A stretch of DNA of 64,000 nucleotides from Anaeramoeba ignava (GCA_028826165.1 JAPDFW010000059.1:16001-80000), one strand, 5' to 3'. Shown: positions 1 through 13,447, numbered from the stretch's first letter. The notes: generated by a model not told the origin, from the letters alone. Made by a program: numbers and translations.

Positions 1-1998
1 CAAAATGAACCAGAAATAATAACAAAACCAATCCAATTTAAATTTGAAAATGAAAATGAAAATGAAAATGAAAATGAAAATGAAAAACAAATTAAACAAA
101 TTTCATCAGCAGGCTATTTTTCAACAATTTTCCTTTTTGAAAATGGAAAAGCAATAGAATATTTAAATGAAAACGATTCAAAACAAAATCCTTCAGAAAT
201 CCAAATTGAAGAAAATATTCAAAAAGTAACTGTTGGTGGTCAAAATGAAGCTATTTTAACAATAAAAGGAAATGTATTTTCAAAAGGAAAAGATATTAAT
301 CCAAATAACCCAAATCAATTTATCAATATTTCATCATTAATTGAAGATACAAAATGATAGAATAATCCAAGATATTGGTTCTGGATATTTTACAGTTTAC
401 TTGTTAACTTCAAATCAAAATGCTTATGGAATTGGTTCAAATTATTCTAGCGAATTTGGTGTTGATTATAAAACACTTAAAAGAACAGAAAAACCAATTT
501 TAATGATGAAAAATGTTTCTAAAATATTTTCAGGAAATACTTCAAGTTCTGTTTTCCTTTTAAATTCAAATCAAGAATTATTTGTATGCGGAAATAATTA
601 TTATGGTCAAGTTGGATTAGGAGAATCAAGAAAAGAAGAAACAGAAATCAAAAAATTAACACAAATCCAAAATATTCCAAAAGGAAAAATAATTGATATT
701 CAATCTGGATATTATCATTCAATAATGTTGATTGAAAATGAAAATCGAAAATCCAAAAAGAAAACTTTATTCATGTGGAGATTGGATATATAATGGACTT
801 GGCAAAAATCAAAATACTTATGAATTTACTGAAATAAAATCATACTTATTTGATGATGATATTCTTGATTTTTCTGTTGGAAGTGTTCATACTTTGATTT
901 TAACTTCAAAAGGGAAACTAATTGGATTTGGGAATAACAGATATGGTCAATTAGGAACTGGAGATAGAAAAGATCAATTAATTCCATTACAAATTGAACT
1001 TCCTAAATTAAGATTTAATGAAGATATTTCAAATTATCATATTTCTTGTGGAGATTATAATTCATTTATTTATTATTCTCTTTCTTCTTTTTCCAATCTT
1101 GAAGAAGATTTGATAAAATTATTTAAAAGAAAAGAATTTTGTGATATTTCATTTAAAACCAAAAATGGAGAAATAATCAAAGCTCATAAATTAATATTGA
1201 AATATAGATTAAATCAAAATGAAAATCAAATTGAAAAACTTCAAGAAATTATTTCAAAAAAATCAATTAAAGAATCAAATCAAATATTTGAAATGATTTA
1301 TTCAAACAATTCCAAAATAAATCCAAAATTATATTCTGAAATTAAAGAAATTATAAATTCAAATGAAAAAATTGAAGAAACAATGAAAAGAATTTATTTA
1401 AATAAAAATGAAAATGAAAAAGATTTTATAATTGAAAGAAAAGAAAAACAATATAAATTTCCTAAATTAATATTAATAATGAGAAGTGAATTATATCGAG
1501 GAATGTTTTTATCTGTAACAAATGATAAATCAAATAAAGTTACAGATTATAGTGAATTAAGTAATAAATCATTTCAAATATTTGAATATTGGATTTATTC
1601 AAATCAAATTAAAGATGAAATTCAAATTACACAAGAAATTATTCAAGAATTAGAAATTGGAATTGATTATTTTCAATTAAATCAAACAAATCCAAATTTA
1701 TTTGATTTATTAATTCAAAATTAATAATCAAAATCAAAATCAAAATCAAAATCAAAATCAAAATCAAAATCAAAATCAAAATCAAAATCAAAATCAAAAT
1801 CAAAATCAAAATCAAAATCAAAATCAAAATCAAAATCAAAATCAAAATCAAAATCAAAATCAAAATCAAAATCAAAATCAAAACCAAAATCAAAAAAAGA
1901 AAACAACGGAATTTGTAATTCAATTACATCAAACAAATCCAAATTTATTGAATTCATTACTTAATAAATTTATTCAAAAATCATCAAAAGAAAACTGA
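1..1998 (+). pseudogene. RCC1-propeller/double-BTB gene copy 1, 5' truncated by window, frame-broken
   Basis: The first about 20 codons lie outside the window; the sequence is otherwise collinear with the copies at 4468-6341 and 7274-9071. RCC1-like blades are recognisable by repeated G-x-N-x-x-G-Q-L-G motifs (for example FGNNRYGQLGTG). They are followed by a degenerate BTB (EFCDISF, then AHKLIL) and a second BTB (KLILIMRSELYRGMF). Relative to its sisters it has an extra A in the A4 run at 351-354, which gives an immediate TGA at 355, and an extra base near 746. The last frame stops at 1724. Past a (CAAAAT)n tract, 1909-1998 encodes in another frame a second copy of the C-terminal tail (LHQTNPNLL), so the C terminus is also disrupted. 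Either a young pseudogene or an intact gene with assembly indels. Confidence 0.75.
1729..1890. repeat. (CAAAAT)n microsatellite
   Basis: About 27 near-perfect copies of a 6-bp unit. In one frame it reads as an Asn-Gln tract linking the broken RCC1/BTB copy to its duplicated C-terminal tail. Confidence 0.95.
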
Positions 1999-2053
1999 TT
2001 AAAATCAAAATTAAAATTAAAATTAAAATTAAAATTAAAATTAAAATTAAAAT

Positions 2054-2096
2054 TCATTTTTCATTTTTCATTTTTCATTTTTCATTTTTTTTTTAA
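2054..2096 (+). promoter_or_regulatory. TCATTTTT array upstream of start codon
   Basis: Four tandem TCATTTT(T) units end about 12 bp before the ATG at 2108. They resemble the Trichomonas initiator TCAYTWYTCATTA. The same array recurs upstream of many starts in the window. The role is inferred. Confidence 0.45.
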
Positions 2097-2107
2097 TAAG
2101 AATCAAA

Positions 2108-4467
2108 ATGACAGACAATTTTTTATATGGAGTTGGAATGAACCAAAATGGACAATTAACATTTGAAGAAAAATCATCAGTTCTTTATCCCAAAAAAATT
2201 ACGTATTTTGGAGAAAAAAAAGTAATTTTATTAACAGCAGGATATGAAAATTCCCTTTTTCTTTTAGAAGGAAATGAATTAGAACAATTTGGATTAGACA
2301 AGAAAAATTACACTGAGTTTTTTAAAGATAAACCTATTCAAGATATTCAAGCAGGTCAAGATCATTTTTCTGTTTTAACTCAAAATGGTGATGTTTATTC
2401 TTGGAGACCTGGAACTGGTGAATATATTGATTCTCAATATGTTTCTCTTGAACCAAAAAAAATCCCTTTTAATGAACCTGTTAAACATATTGTTTGTGGT
2501 GGTCATTCAACTTATCTTTTATTAGAGTATATTTTTTTTCTTGTTTTCAATTTAAATCAAAATTAAAAATAAAATTAAAATTCATTTATAAAATTCATTT
2601 ATAAAATTAAAATTAAATTTAAAATTAAATTTAAAATTAAAATTCGAAATTAAAATTCATTTATAAAATTAAAATTAAATTTAAAATTTAAATTAAAATT
2701 AAAATTTAAATTTATAAAATTTAAATTAAAATTAAAATTAAAATTTAAAATTAAAATCAAAATTAAAATTCAAATTAAAATTAAAATTAAAATTAAAATT
2801 CAAATTAAAATTTAAATTAAAATTAAAATTAAAATTAAAATTAAAATTAAAATTAAAATTAAAATTAAAATTAAAATTAAAATTAAAATTCAAATTAAAA
2901 TTAAAATTCATTTGTAAAATTAAAATTAATATTAAAATGTAAAATTAAAATTAAAATTTAAATTAAAATTTATTTATAAAATTAAAATTAAAATTAAAAT
3001 TAAAATTAAATTTATAAAATCAAAATCAAAATTTAAAATTAAAATTAAAATGTAAAATTATTAGAAATGGAGATTTATTTGGACATGGTTCAAATCAACA
3101 AAGTCAAATCTCTGAAGAATCAACAGGATATATAGAAAAGCCAGAATTAATAAGTCATAACGTATTGAGAGTATTTTCTGGACCATATTCACATCAAGTA
3201 TTTTACATTGACGATGAAAACAAATTATACTGTCGAGGATATAATAAATATGGACAACTTGGAACGAATCAAACATCAAATGAAAAAAAAAATTATCATC
3301 ACAAAATGTTTGATGATAAAGAAATAATTGATGTTTCATGTGGATATTGCCACACTTTAGTATTAACAAGAGAAGGAGAAGGACAACATCTTTATTCAAC
3401 TGGTTATTATCATTATAACGGTTTGGATCGATCTTATGATACTACTAAATTCGATATTCTTTTTAAATATTCTGATCAACATATCCTTCAAATGAGCTCA
3501 GGATCTCAATTTTCTTTCCTTTTAATTCCTGAAAATAAATTTATTATTTTCGGTTATAATGATTGGGGTCAATTAGGTACAAATGATACAGGTTCAAAAG
3601 TTAAACCTTATACTTTATCTTTTTCCGAATTTAAAGATAAAATGGATTTGGAAGTTATTTGTGGATCTTATTGCACTTTTTTTAAACAAAAAACTGCTGT
3701 AAAATTAAAATTCATTTAAAATTAAAATTCATTTAAAATTAAAATTATAAAATTATAAAATTATAAAGAAATATCATACAATTCATGATGATTTGTTAGA
3801 ATTCTTTAATAAACAAGAATTTTGTGATGCAAAAGTTAAAACAATTGATGGAGAAGAAATTTCTTTTCATTCTTTAATTGTTACTTTAAGAACTCAAAGA
3901 ACCGTTTATGAAATTATTGAAATTTTACAAAAAAAAACAAAGAAACAAGTCAATCTTATTCTCACTTTTCTTTATTCATTGAAATTTTTCAATTTTGATG
4001 TTTTAGAAATGTTTTCTCAAGAAATTGATTATCCCGATTTGATTGGCACAAAAAAATCTGAAATTTATGATCAAGATTTAGAAAAATTATATCAACAAGA
4101 TTCAACAAAAGATTTTGTTATTATCAGTGAAGGAAAAGAAATCAAAGCTCATAAAATTATTTTAGCAGCAAGAAGTGAATTATTTCATGGTATGTTTATG
4201 ACTGTTCAAGATGATTCAGGAAAAGTTCATGATTATCGAGAAAGTTCATCAACTGCTCTTCAAAAATTGATTGAGTTTTTATATCTTGATTCTCTTCAAT
4301 CTTCTATCTCAAATGAAATTGCTTTGGAATTGGAAGAAATGATTGATTTCTATCAACTTAATCCAAAATCAAAATTAAGTTCAGAAATTTTGAGAATGTC
4401 GCCAAAAAAATATAAAAACCAAAAAAAGAACTCAAAAACTAAAAAGAAAAGATTTTGGTTTTTTTAA
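2108..4467 (+). CDS. RCC1-propeller/double-BTB protein (divergent member)
   Basis: I join three exons: 2108-2526, 3065-3698 and 3769-4467, 583 aa with consistent phases (2 then 0) and GT-AG borders. Residues about 1-350 carry RCC1-type blades (YNKYGQLGTN, YNDWGQLGTN). About 355-450 is a reduced BTB (EFCDAKV, then FHSLIV). About 465-540 is a full BTB (KAHKIILAARSELFHGMF). The C-terminal 30 residues are Lys-rich. RCC1 propellers act as GEFs or binding platforms, and BTB domains commonly recruit cullin-3; which applies here is unknown. It differs clearly from the three near-identical sisters around it and shows no frame break. It is convergent with the next copy, the two stop codons touching in TTAATTAA at 4465-4470. 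Confidence 0.85.
2527..3064 (+). repeat. Intron 1 of the RCC1/BTB gene, filled with AAATTA-type repeats
   Basis: Donor GTATAT and acceptor TTATTAG. The interior is almost wholly 6-bp AAATTA units with interspersed CATTTATAAA blocks. Confidence 0.8.
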
Positions 4468-6341
4468 TTAAAATCCCAACTTGCAATTTCTGAAAATGAT
4501 TAATAAAGAAATGATTTGAATTTTTGATTGAATTTTTGATTTAATTTTAATTTTGATTTTGATTTTGATTATTAAATTTTTAATTAATAAATCAAATAAA
4601 TTTGGATTTGTTTGATTTAATTGAAAATAATCAATTCCAATTTCTAATTCATTAATTATTTCTTGTGTAATTTCAATTTCATCTTTAATTTGATTTGAAT
4701 AAATCCAATATTCAAATATTTGAAATGATTTATTACTTAATTCACTATAATCTGTAACTTTATTTGATTTATCATTTGTTACAGATAAAAACATTCCTCG
4801 ATATAATTCACTTCTCATTATTAATATTAATTTAGGAAATTTATATTGTTTTTCTTTTCTTTCAATTATAAAATCTTTTTCATTTTCATTTTCATTTTCA
4901 TTTAAATAAATTCTTTTCATTGTTTCTTCAATTTTTTCATTTAAATTTATAATTTCTTTAATTTCAGAATATAATTTTGGATTTATTATTCTGTTTGAAT
5001 AAATCATTTCAAATATTTGATTTGATTCTTTAATTGATTTTTTTGAAATAATTTCTTGAAGTTTTTCAATTTCATTTTCAATTTTGATTTAATCTATATT
5101 TCAATATTAATTTATGAGCTTTGATTATTTCTCCATTTTCTGGTTTTAAATGAAATATCACAAAATTCTTTTCTTTCAAATAATTTTATCAAATCTTCTT
5201 CAAGATTAGAAAAAGAAGAAAGAGAATAATAAAGAAATGAATTGAATTCTCCACAAGAAAGATGATAATTAGAAATATCTTCATTAAATCTTAATTTAGG
5301 AAGTTCAATTTGTAATGGAATTAATTGATAAAAATATGTATCTCCTGTTCCTAATTGACCATATCTGTTATTTCCAAATCCAATTAGTTTCCCTTTTGAA
5401 GTTAATATCAAATTATGAACACTTCCAACAGAAAAATCAAGAATATTATCATCATTTTCAAATAAAGATGATTTGATTTCAGTAAATTCATAAGTATTTT
5501 CATCTTCACCAAGTCCATTATATATCCAATATCCACATGAATAAAGTTTTCTTTTTGGATTTTGATTTTCATCTTCAATCAACATTATTGAATGATTATA
5601 TCCAGATTGAATATCAATTATTTTGCCTTTTGGAATATTTTGGATTTGTGTTAATTTTTGGATTTCTGTTTCTTCTTTTCTTGATTCTCCTAATCCAAGT
5701 TGAGCATATTGATTATTACCACATCCAAATAATTCTTGATTTGAATTTAAAAGGAAAACATGAGCTGAAGAATTTCCTGAAAATATTTTAGAAACATTTT
5801 TCATCATTAAAATTGGTTTTTCTGTTTCTTTAAGTGTTTCATAATCAAAACCAAGTTTACCATAATAATTATCACCAATTCCATAAACATTTTGATTTGA
5901 AGTTAATAAGTAAATTGAACTATTTCCAGAAACAATATCTTGAATTATTCTATCATTTGTATCTTCAATTAATGATGAAATATTGATAAATTGATTTATA
6001 TTTTCGTAATTGATATCATATCCTTTTGCAAATGCATTTCCTTCTTTTGTTAAAATAGCTTCATTTTGATAACCAACAGATACTTTTTGAATATTTTCTT
6101 CAATTTGGATTTCTTCAGGATTTTGATTTGAATCATTTTCATTTAAATATTCTATTGCTTTTCCATTTTTAAAAAGGAAAATTGTTCCAAAATTACTTGA
6201 TGAAATTTGTTTAATTTGTTTTTCATTTTCATTTTCATTTTCATTTTCAAATTTAAATTGAATTGGTTTTGTTATTTCATTTGGTTCGTTTTTGAAAAGT
6301 TTTGGATATTCATTTAAACCAAAAAATAAAATTTCATTCAT
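4468..6341 (-). pseudogene. RCC1-propeller/double-BTB gene copy 2, frame-broken
   Basis: Starts at 6341 (MNEILFFGLNEY) with an intact RCC1 propeller down to 5112, including FGNNRYGQLGTG and a NENENE tract. The first BTB is broken by an extra base near 5140, which turns the conserved SFKTKNGE into a wrong frame and stop. A second extra base near 5080 follows. The remaining frame (from 5007) carries the second BTB (KLILIMRSELYRGMF) and runs on to a stop at 4468. The two indels leave no single frame. Its sister at 7274-9071 shows the intact reading. Recent inactivation or assembly error cannot be told apart from sequence alone. Confidence 0.75.
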
Positions 6342-7273
6342 TTTTGAAAAGAAAAAAAATGAAAAAAATGATTTTAATTTTGATTTTAATTTTAATTTTG
6401 AATTTTAATTTTAATTTTGATTTTAATTTTAATTTTAATTTTAATTTTAATTTTAATTTTAATTTTGATTTTAATTATTAAATTTGATTTTGATTTTAAT
6501 TTTGATTTTAATTTTAATTTTAATTTTAATTTTAATTTTAATTTTAAATTTGATTTTAATTTTGATTTTAATTTTGATTTTAATTTTAATTTTGATTTTA
6601 ATTTTAATTTTGATTTTAATTTTAATTTTAAATTTAATTTTAAATTTAATTTTAATTTTAATTTTAATTTTAATTTTAAATTTGATTTAAATTTAATTTT
6701 AATTTTGATATTAATTTTGATTTTGATTTTAATTTTAATTTTAATTTTAATTTTTAATTTTAATTTTAATTTTGATTTTTGATTTTAATTTTAATTTTAA
6801 ATTTTAATTTTAATTTTAATTTTAATTTTAATTTTAATTTTGATTTTTAATTTTAATTTTAATTTTAATTTTAATTTTAATTTTAATTTTAATTTTTAAT
6901 TTTAATTTTTAATTTTAATTTTAATTTTAAATTTTAATTTTAATTTTGATTTTAATTTTAATTTTTAATTTTAATTTTGATTTTAATTTTTAATTTTGAT
7001 TTTGATTTTAATTTTGATTTTAATTTTAATTTTAATTTTAATTTTAATTTTAATTTTAATTTTAATTTTAATTTTAATTTTAATTTTAATTTTAATTTTA
7101 ATTTTAATTTTAATTTTAATTTTAATTTTAATTTTTAATTTTAATTTTAATTTTAATTTTAATTTTAAATTTTAATTTTGATTTTAATTTTAATTTAAAT
7201 TTTGATTTTGATTTTAATTTTAATTTTGATTTTAATTTTAATTTAAATTTTAATTTTGATTTTAATTTCCATT
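6342..7273. repeat. 932-bp spacer of ATTTTA / GATTTTAATTTT repeats
   Basis: Separates RCC1/BTB copies 2 and 3. Apart from about 30 bp of T-rich promoter-like sequence next to 6341, it is entirely 6-bp ATTTTA units with G interruptions. The open frames in it (poly Ile-Leu or Asn-Phe) are products of periodicity, not genes. Confidence 0.9.
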
Positions 7274-9071
7274 TTAATTTTGATTTTGATTATTAAATTT
7301 GTTAATTAATAAATTAAATAAATTTGGATTTGTTTGATTTAATTGAAAATAATCAATTCCTCTTTGAATTTCATCAATTATTTCTTGTGTAATTTTAATT
7401 TCATCTTTAATTTGATTTGAATAAATCCAATATTCAAATATTTGAAATGATTTATTACTTAATTCACTATAATCTGTGACTTTATTAGATTTATCATTTG
7501 TTACAGATAAAAACATTCCTCGATATAATTCACTTCTCATTATTAATATTAATTTTGGAAATTTATATTGTTTTTCTTTTCTTTCAATTATAAAATCTTT
7601 TTCATTTTCATTTTCATTTAAATAAATTCTTTTCATTGTTTCTTCAATTTTTTCATTTGAATTTATAATTTCTTTAATTTCAAAATATAATTTTGGATTT
7701 ATTATTCTATTTGAATAAATCATTTCAAATATTTGATTTGATTCTTTAATTGATTTTTTTGAAATAATTTCTTGAAGTTTTTCAATTTCATTTTGATTTT
7801 GATTTAATCTATATTTTAATATTAATTTATGAGCTTCGATTATTTCTCCATTTTTGGTTTTAAATGAAATATCACAAAATTCTTTTCTTTCAAATAATTT
7901 TATCAAATCTTCTTCAAGATTAGAAAAAGAAAAAGAAGAATAATAAAAAAATGAACTAAAATTTCCACAAGAAAGATGATAATTTGAAATATTTTCATTA
8001 AATCTTAATTTAGGAAGTTCAATTTGAATAGGGATATATGAACTTTCTGTCTTTCCAGTTCCTAATTGACCATGATAATCAATCCCAAATGCTATCAATT
8101 TTGAATTGGAAGTTAAAATCAAAGTATGATTACTTCCAACAGAAAAATCAAGAATATCATCATCAAATAAAGATGATTTGATTTCAGTAAATTCATAAGT
8201 ATTTTCATCTTCATCTTTGCCAAGTCCATTATATAAATAATGTCCACATGAATAAAGTTTTCTTTTTGGATTTTCATTTTGATTTTCAATCAACATTATT
8301 GAATGAGAACTTCCACATTGAATATCAATTATTTTGCCTTTTGGAATATTTTGTATTTGTGTTAATTTTTGGATATTTATTTCTTCTTTTACAGCAATTT
8401 GTTTATCTTCATTATCACCACATCCAAATAATTCTTGATTTGAATTTAAAAGAAAAACATGATCAGAAGTAATTCCTGAAAATATTTTAGAAACATTTTT
8501 CATCATTAAAATTGGTTTTTCTGTTTTTTCAAGTCTTTCAGAATCAAAACCAAGTTTACCATATTCATTTGAACCAATTCCATAAGCATTTTGATTTGAA
8601 GTTAATAAGTAAATTGAATCTCTTCCAGAAACAATATCTTTAATTATTCTATCATTTTTATCTTCAATTAATGATGAAATATTGATAAATTCATTTGGAT
8701 TTTCTGGATTAATATTATATCCTTTTGCAAATACATTTCCTTCTATTGTTAAAATAGCTTCATTTTGCCAAGCAATAACTACTTTTTGAATATTTTCTTC
8801 AATTTGGATTTCTTCAAGTTTAGGATTTAGATAATTTAAATATTCTATTGCTTTTCCATTTTTAAAAAGGAAAATTGTTCCAAAAGCTCCTGATGAAATT
8901 TGTTTAATTTGTTTTTCATTTTTCATTTTCATTTTCATTTTCATTTTCATTTTCATTTTCATTTTCATTTTCATTTTCAAATTTAAATTGAATTGGTTTT
9001 GTTATTTCATCTGGTTCATTTTTTAAAAGTTTGAATAAAGTATTTTCACCCCAAAATAAAATTTCATTCAT
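7274..9071 (-). CDS. RCC1-propeller/double-BTB protein, copy 3 (nearly intact)
   Basis: The expected start is at 9071 (MNEILFWGEN), matching the sister gene. After 50 codons the frame is lost in the GAAAAT repeat, where 8919-8923 has five T instead of four on the + strand. From there a single 560-residue frame runs to the stop at 7274. It has RCC1 blades (GSNEYGKLGF, GIDYHGQLGTG), a degenerate BTB (EFCDISFKTKNGE, EAHKLIL) and a second BTB (RSELYRGMF), ending in NNQNQN. A start inside the repeat (poly Met-Lys) would avoid the frameshift but is unconvincing. It is the best template for the other two broken copies and probably arose with them by recent local duplication and inversion. Confidence 0.75.
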
Positions 9072-9188
9072 TTTCTTTTTTTAAAAAATGAAAAAAAAAT
9101 GAAAAACTAAAAAAAATTTTTTCATTTTTTTTTTTTGCTTTTCTCTTTTAAAAAATCATTTTTTTTTTAAAAAAAAAAAGAAATTAAA

Positions 9189-12100
9189 ATGAGTAAACCA
9201 CAACCAATTCAAACAAATTCAACATATTCCATGGGGAATTATCAATCTCTTGGTTTGAGTTCTTCACCAAAAAGACCAGAATTATCACAAGAATTCAAAA
9301 AAAATTTGAATGAAAAAACCAAATCAAAATCAAAAGCAAAAACCAATTCAAAAACAAAACCAAAAACACGTTCAAAAAAACGCGGAAAAAAAAATTCACA
9401 AACAGACGAAGATCTTGGTCCTTCAAAAGAAATTGATGTTGAAAATCCTGATCCTGTTGATGAAATGAAAACTATTGATGATGTCCTTAAACATCATATT
9501 TCTATTGCTTATTTTGAAGCTTATTTAATTCAATCACAAAGTCAAGAAAATATTTTGTTTTATCAAGCAGTAAAAAAATTTCAATCAATAAGAGATCCAG
9601 AACAAATGAGGGAAGAAGCAGATAAAATTATTTCAATTGTAATTTTAATATTTATTTCAATATTAATTTTAATATTTATTTCAATATTTATTTTAATATT
9701 TAATTTTAATATTTATTTTAATATTTATTTTAATATTTATTTTAATATTTATTTTTAAATATTTATTTTAATATTTATTTTAATATTTATTTTAATATTT
9801 AATTTAATATTTATTTTAATATTTAATTTAATATTTTAATATTTATTTTAATATTTTAAATATTTATTTTAATATTTATTTTAATATTTTAAATATTTAT
9901 TTTAATATTTATTTTAATATTTATTTTAATTTAATATTTAATTTAATATTTATTTTTAATATTTATTTTAATATTTAATTTAATATTTATTTAAATATTT
10001 AATTTAATATTTATTTTAATATTTATTTAAATATTTATTTTAATATTTTATTTAATATTTATTTAATATTTTATTTTATATTTATTTTAATATTTATTTT
10101 AATATTTATTTTAATATTTATTTTAATATTTATTTTAATATTTATTTTAATATTTATTTTAACATTTAATTTAATATTTATTTAAATATTTATTTTAATA
10201 TTTATTTTAATATTTATTTTAATATTTATTTTAATATTTATTTCAATATTTATTTTAATATTTATTTTAATATTTTATTTTATATTTTAATATTTAATTT
10301 AATATTTTAATATTTATTTAGTATATGGCTGAAAATGGGAAATATGAAATCAATATCGATTCTCCAACAAAAAGAAAAGCAATAAATACATTCCAAGATG
10401 GAAAAGTTACTAAAAATATTTTCGATGAATCACTTGATCATGTCATTCATTTAATGAAAACTGACAAATTCATTTCTTTCACAAAATCACCAGAATATAA
10501 AGAACTTTCAAAAGATTGGTATAGAATCAAAAATTCAATGATGCCAATCGGACCAGAAACACCTCGAAATGGGATATTTCAAGAATTTTATTCACACGAA
10601 AAGGAATACTCGCTAAATCTTAGTACTTTCATCGATAGAATTTGTAAACCTTTGAGTCAAGATAACGGAGCCATTATGTCTCAAGAAGATTTCAAAAAAT
10701 TGTTCTTTAACATTCAAGAGATCTTCAATTTCTCGATTGACTTTTTAACTGATCTTGACGAGAAAAAAAGGAATTGGAATTATAAAGAATGTGTTGGTGA
10801 TTTGTTCTTGAAATTCAAACACAATTTGAAAACTCTTTATGTCCCGTATTTCAATAATTTCAAAATTGCGCTTCAAACATTCAACGAGAAAATCATTCAT
10901 AATAAATCAGCATTGAACTTTTTACGCAAGCACATTACAAAAGATATTGATATTGAAAGTATGTTGAATTTACCAAATTTGCAACTCGATGCTTATAAAG
11001 AATTCATAGATAAAATGATTCATGCAAGTAGTGAGTTTCATCCTGATATTCAATATCTTGAAGAGGCAAAAAAATTCATCACCAGAACTCAATCTCGATG
11101 TCTCAAAACAACAAGTACTTCGAGTCAAGCTTGATGAAAAATCGGAGAAAATTATGACTCAATTGACACTAGTTAAAATCAATCAAGGAAAAGTTATTCA
11201 ATATTCTTTCGATAAATCAAAAGAATCAAAAGTTGTCCAATTGTTTTTGTTCAAACAATTTCTTGCTTGGGGATTCCAAATTGAGACATCTGATAACGAT
11301 ACAAATCAGCGGCAAGAATCACAACATAATTTGAAAAATAGTGACAAAATTTATCGATTGGATTATATTGTCCCTATTAACGCTATATGGCTCAATGAAA
11401 GCCCAGACGGATATGATAACGACTATGGATCTGTTCTTGAAATCATCACTCCCGAACGTAATCTCTTGATTGCTCTTACACATAAGATGAATTTCATGCA
11501 CAAAATATTTGATGTTATGGTTCAATATTTTCACATTGATATTCAAGACATAATTTCCAAGCAATATCGACTTCTCAAGTTTTTTTTCACAAACCAGATT
11601 GTATTTGAAGGGGAGATGCTCAATGGAAAATCAAAAGGGAAAGCCAAGCTTATTTATCCTAATGGAACTGTTTATGATGGTGGGGTTATTGCTGGGTTGA
11701 AAGAAGGGCCAGGTCAAATCACCTTTTTTTGTAATGATACTTTTTCTGGGAATTGGACTAAAAATAAAGTCTCTGGACAATTCACTCTTAAATATGTTAG
11801 TGGAAATATGCTAAGTACTTCTTATTCGCATAAAAACCCTCAAGAATATGGAGAGTTTGTTTCTCCTTCTGCTGGCAATTATCAAGGGAATTTTTCCGAT
11901 TTTAAATTTCATGGAAAAGGTTCTTTTACTTTTTCTAATGGCGATAAGTATATTGGTTCTTTCCAAAGAAATATGAGGCATGATTATGGTGGACTTGTTT
12001 GTAAAGATGGATCTGAGTATGCTGGATATTGGGTGAATGATATGAGGAGTGGAAAAGAGGGAACTCAAATATATCCTAATGGAGATGTATATGAAGGAGA

Positions 12101-13447
12101 ATGGTTGAATAATCTTGTAAATATTATTTTATTTTAAATATTTTATTTTAATTTTATTTTAATTAATTAATTTGAATATTTTATTTTTATTAATTTGAAT
12201 ATTTTGGATATTTTATTTTAAATATTTTATTTTAAATATTTTGGATATTTTGAATATTTTAATTTTAAATAATTCGAATATTTTATTTTAAATATTAATT
12301 TGGATATTTTATTTTAAATATTAATTTGGATATTTTAATATTTTAATTTGAATATTTTGAATATTTTGAATATTTTAATTAATTTGAATATTTTAATATT
12401 TTAAATATTTTGAATATTTTGAATATTTTATTTTTGAATATTTTGAATATTTTAATTAATTAATTTATTTATTTTGAATATTTTATTTTAAATATTTTAA
12501 ATATTTTGAATATTTTGAATAATTAATTTGAATATTTTATTTTAAATATTTTGGATATTTTGAATATTTTAATTTTAATTTGAATATTTTATTTTATTTT
12601 AAATATTTTATTTTATTTTAAATATTTTGAATATTTTGAATATTTTATTTTAAATATTTTAATTAATTGAATATTTTAATATTTTAAATATAGCGACATG
12701 GAAATGGTAAATTTTCTTCGCATAAAACAACTTATTATGGAGAATGGAAAAATGATCTTAAGCATGGAAAAGGAAAACTTTTTTATTCTCGAGATAATGT
12801 TAAATATTTTGGTCAATTTGAAAATGGATTACGCTCAGGAAATGGAAGATTTATAAACGGAAATTGGAGATATATTGGGGAATGGGAACGTAATTATCCA
12901 AATGGAAAAGGTGAATTGATTATTTGCAATAAAAAGATTGTTGAAAATGAAGAAGAAAATAAAAACAATCTTGTGAAAAAATATTCTGGTATTTTTAGAT
13001 TTGGGAAACCTTATGATGAAAATATGAAATGTATTGAAAAATCTTTACAATTTGAAGGTCAAATTGAATTTGGAGTTGTAAGAATTTATTTAAAATTCAA
13101 TTTAAAATTCAATTTAAAAAAATTTTTCATCAATTAAATAGAAAAAAGGATATGGAAAAATCATTTTCCCAAATGGAAACAAAATCATTTCTATATTTAA
13201 TTCAGGACTTCCTTCACAAGAGGAAGAATTATCAATTCATTTTTCTGAAAATCAAAATAAAAAAGAATCAACAATTCTTAAATACACAAATACAAGAGTG
13301 GAATTTGAACAAAATAGCCTCGATAATGAAAGAAGTAATCTTCTCCAAAAATTAGCTAGACAAGTAAATACAATTGAACCAATTAATGAATCAATTATTT
13401 GTTGGCTTTCTCCTCCTGAACATGAACAAACACTTGAATGGTTTTAA
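9189..13447 (+). CDS. RGS - RhoGEF (DH-PH) - MORN repeat protein
   Basis: Exons 9189-9638, 10322-12116, 12694-13077 and 13142-13447; about 977 aa. Residues 1-90 are basic low complexity. About 95-215 is a canonical RGS domain (SQENILFYQAVKKF, NIDSPTKRK, FDESLDHVIHLM). About 240-395 is a DH domain (EFYSHEKEYSLNLSTFIDR, then HPD). A PH-like region (QLTLVKINQGKVIQYSF) follows, then about ten MORN repeats (YPNGTVYDGG, FSNGDKYIGSF, YYGEWKNDLKHGKGK). RGS accelerates G-alpha GTP hydrolysis, DH-PH loads Rho GTPases with GTP, and MORN repeats often bind membranes. One frame change lies in A7 at 11068-11074, just after the DH end. An indel is likeliest; short introns at 11031-11085 or in 11112-11145 would also restore the frame. 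Domain calls are strong, function inferred. Confidence 0.85.
9639..10321 (+). repeat. Intron 1 of RGS-RhoGEF gene, ATTTTAATATTT repeat
   Basis: 683 bp from GTAATT to TTTAG, nearly all variants of a 12-bp ATTTTAATATTT unit. It interrupts the RGS domain between two helices. Confidence 0.85.
12117..12693 (+). repeat. Intron 2 of RGS-RhoGEF gene, AATATTTTG repeat
   Basis: 577 bp, donor GTAAAT, acceptor ATATAG, phase 0, lying between MORN repeats. The repeat unit differs from intron 1 of the same gene. Confidence 0.85.

Noticed and set aside
6417-6782. Long open frames of poly Ile-Leu or Asn-Phe (also at 22417-22620, 47097-47658, 48355-49303 and 49747-50648)
   Set aside because: They lie wholly in 6- or 12-bp A/T repeats, are open in several frames on both strands, and fall in spacers or introns of real genes.
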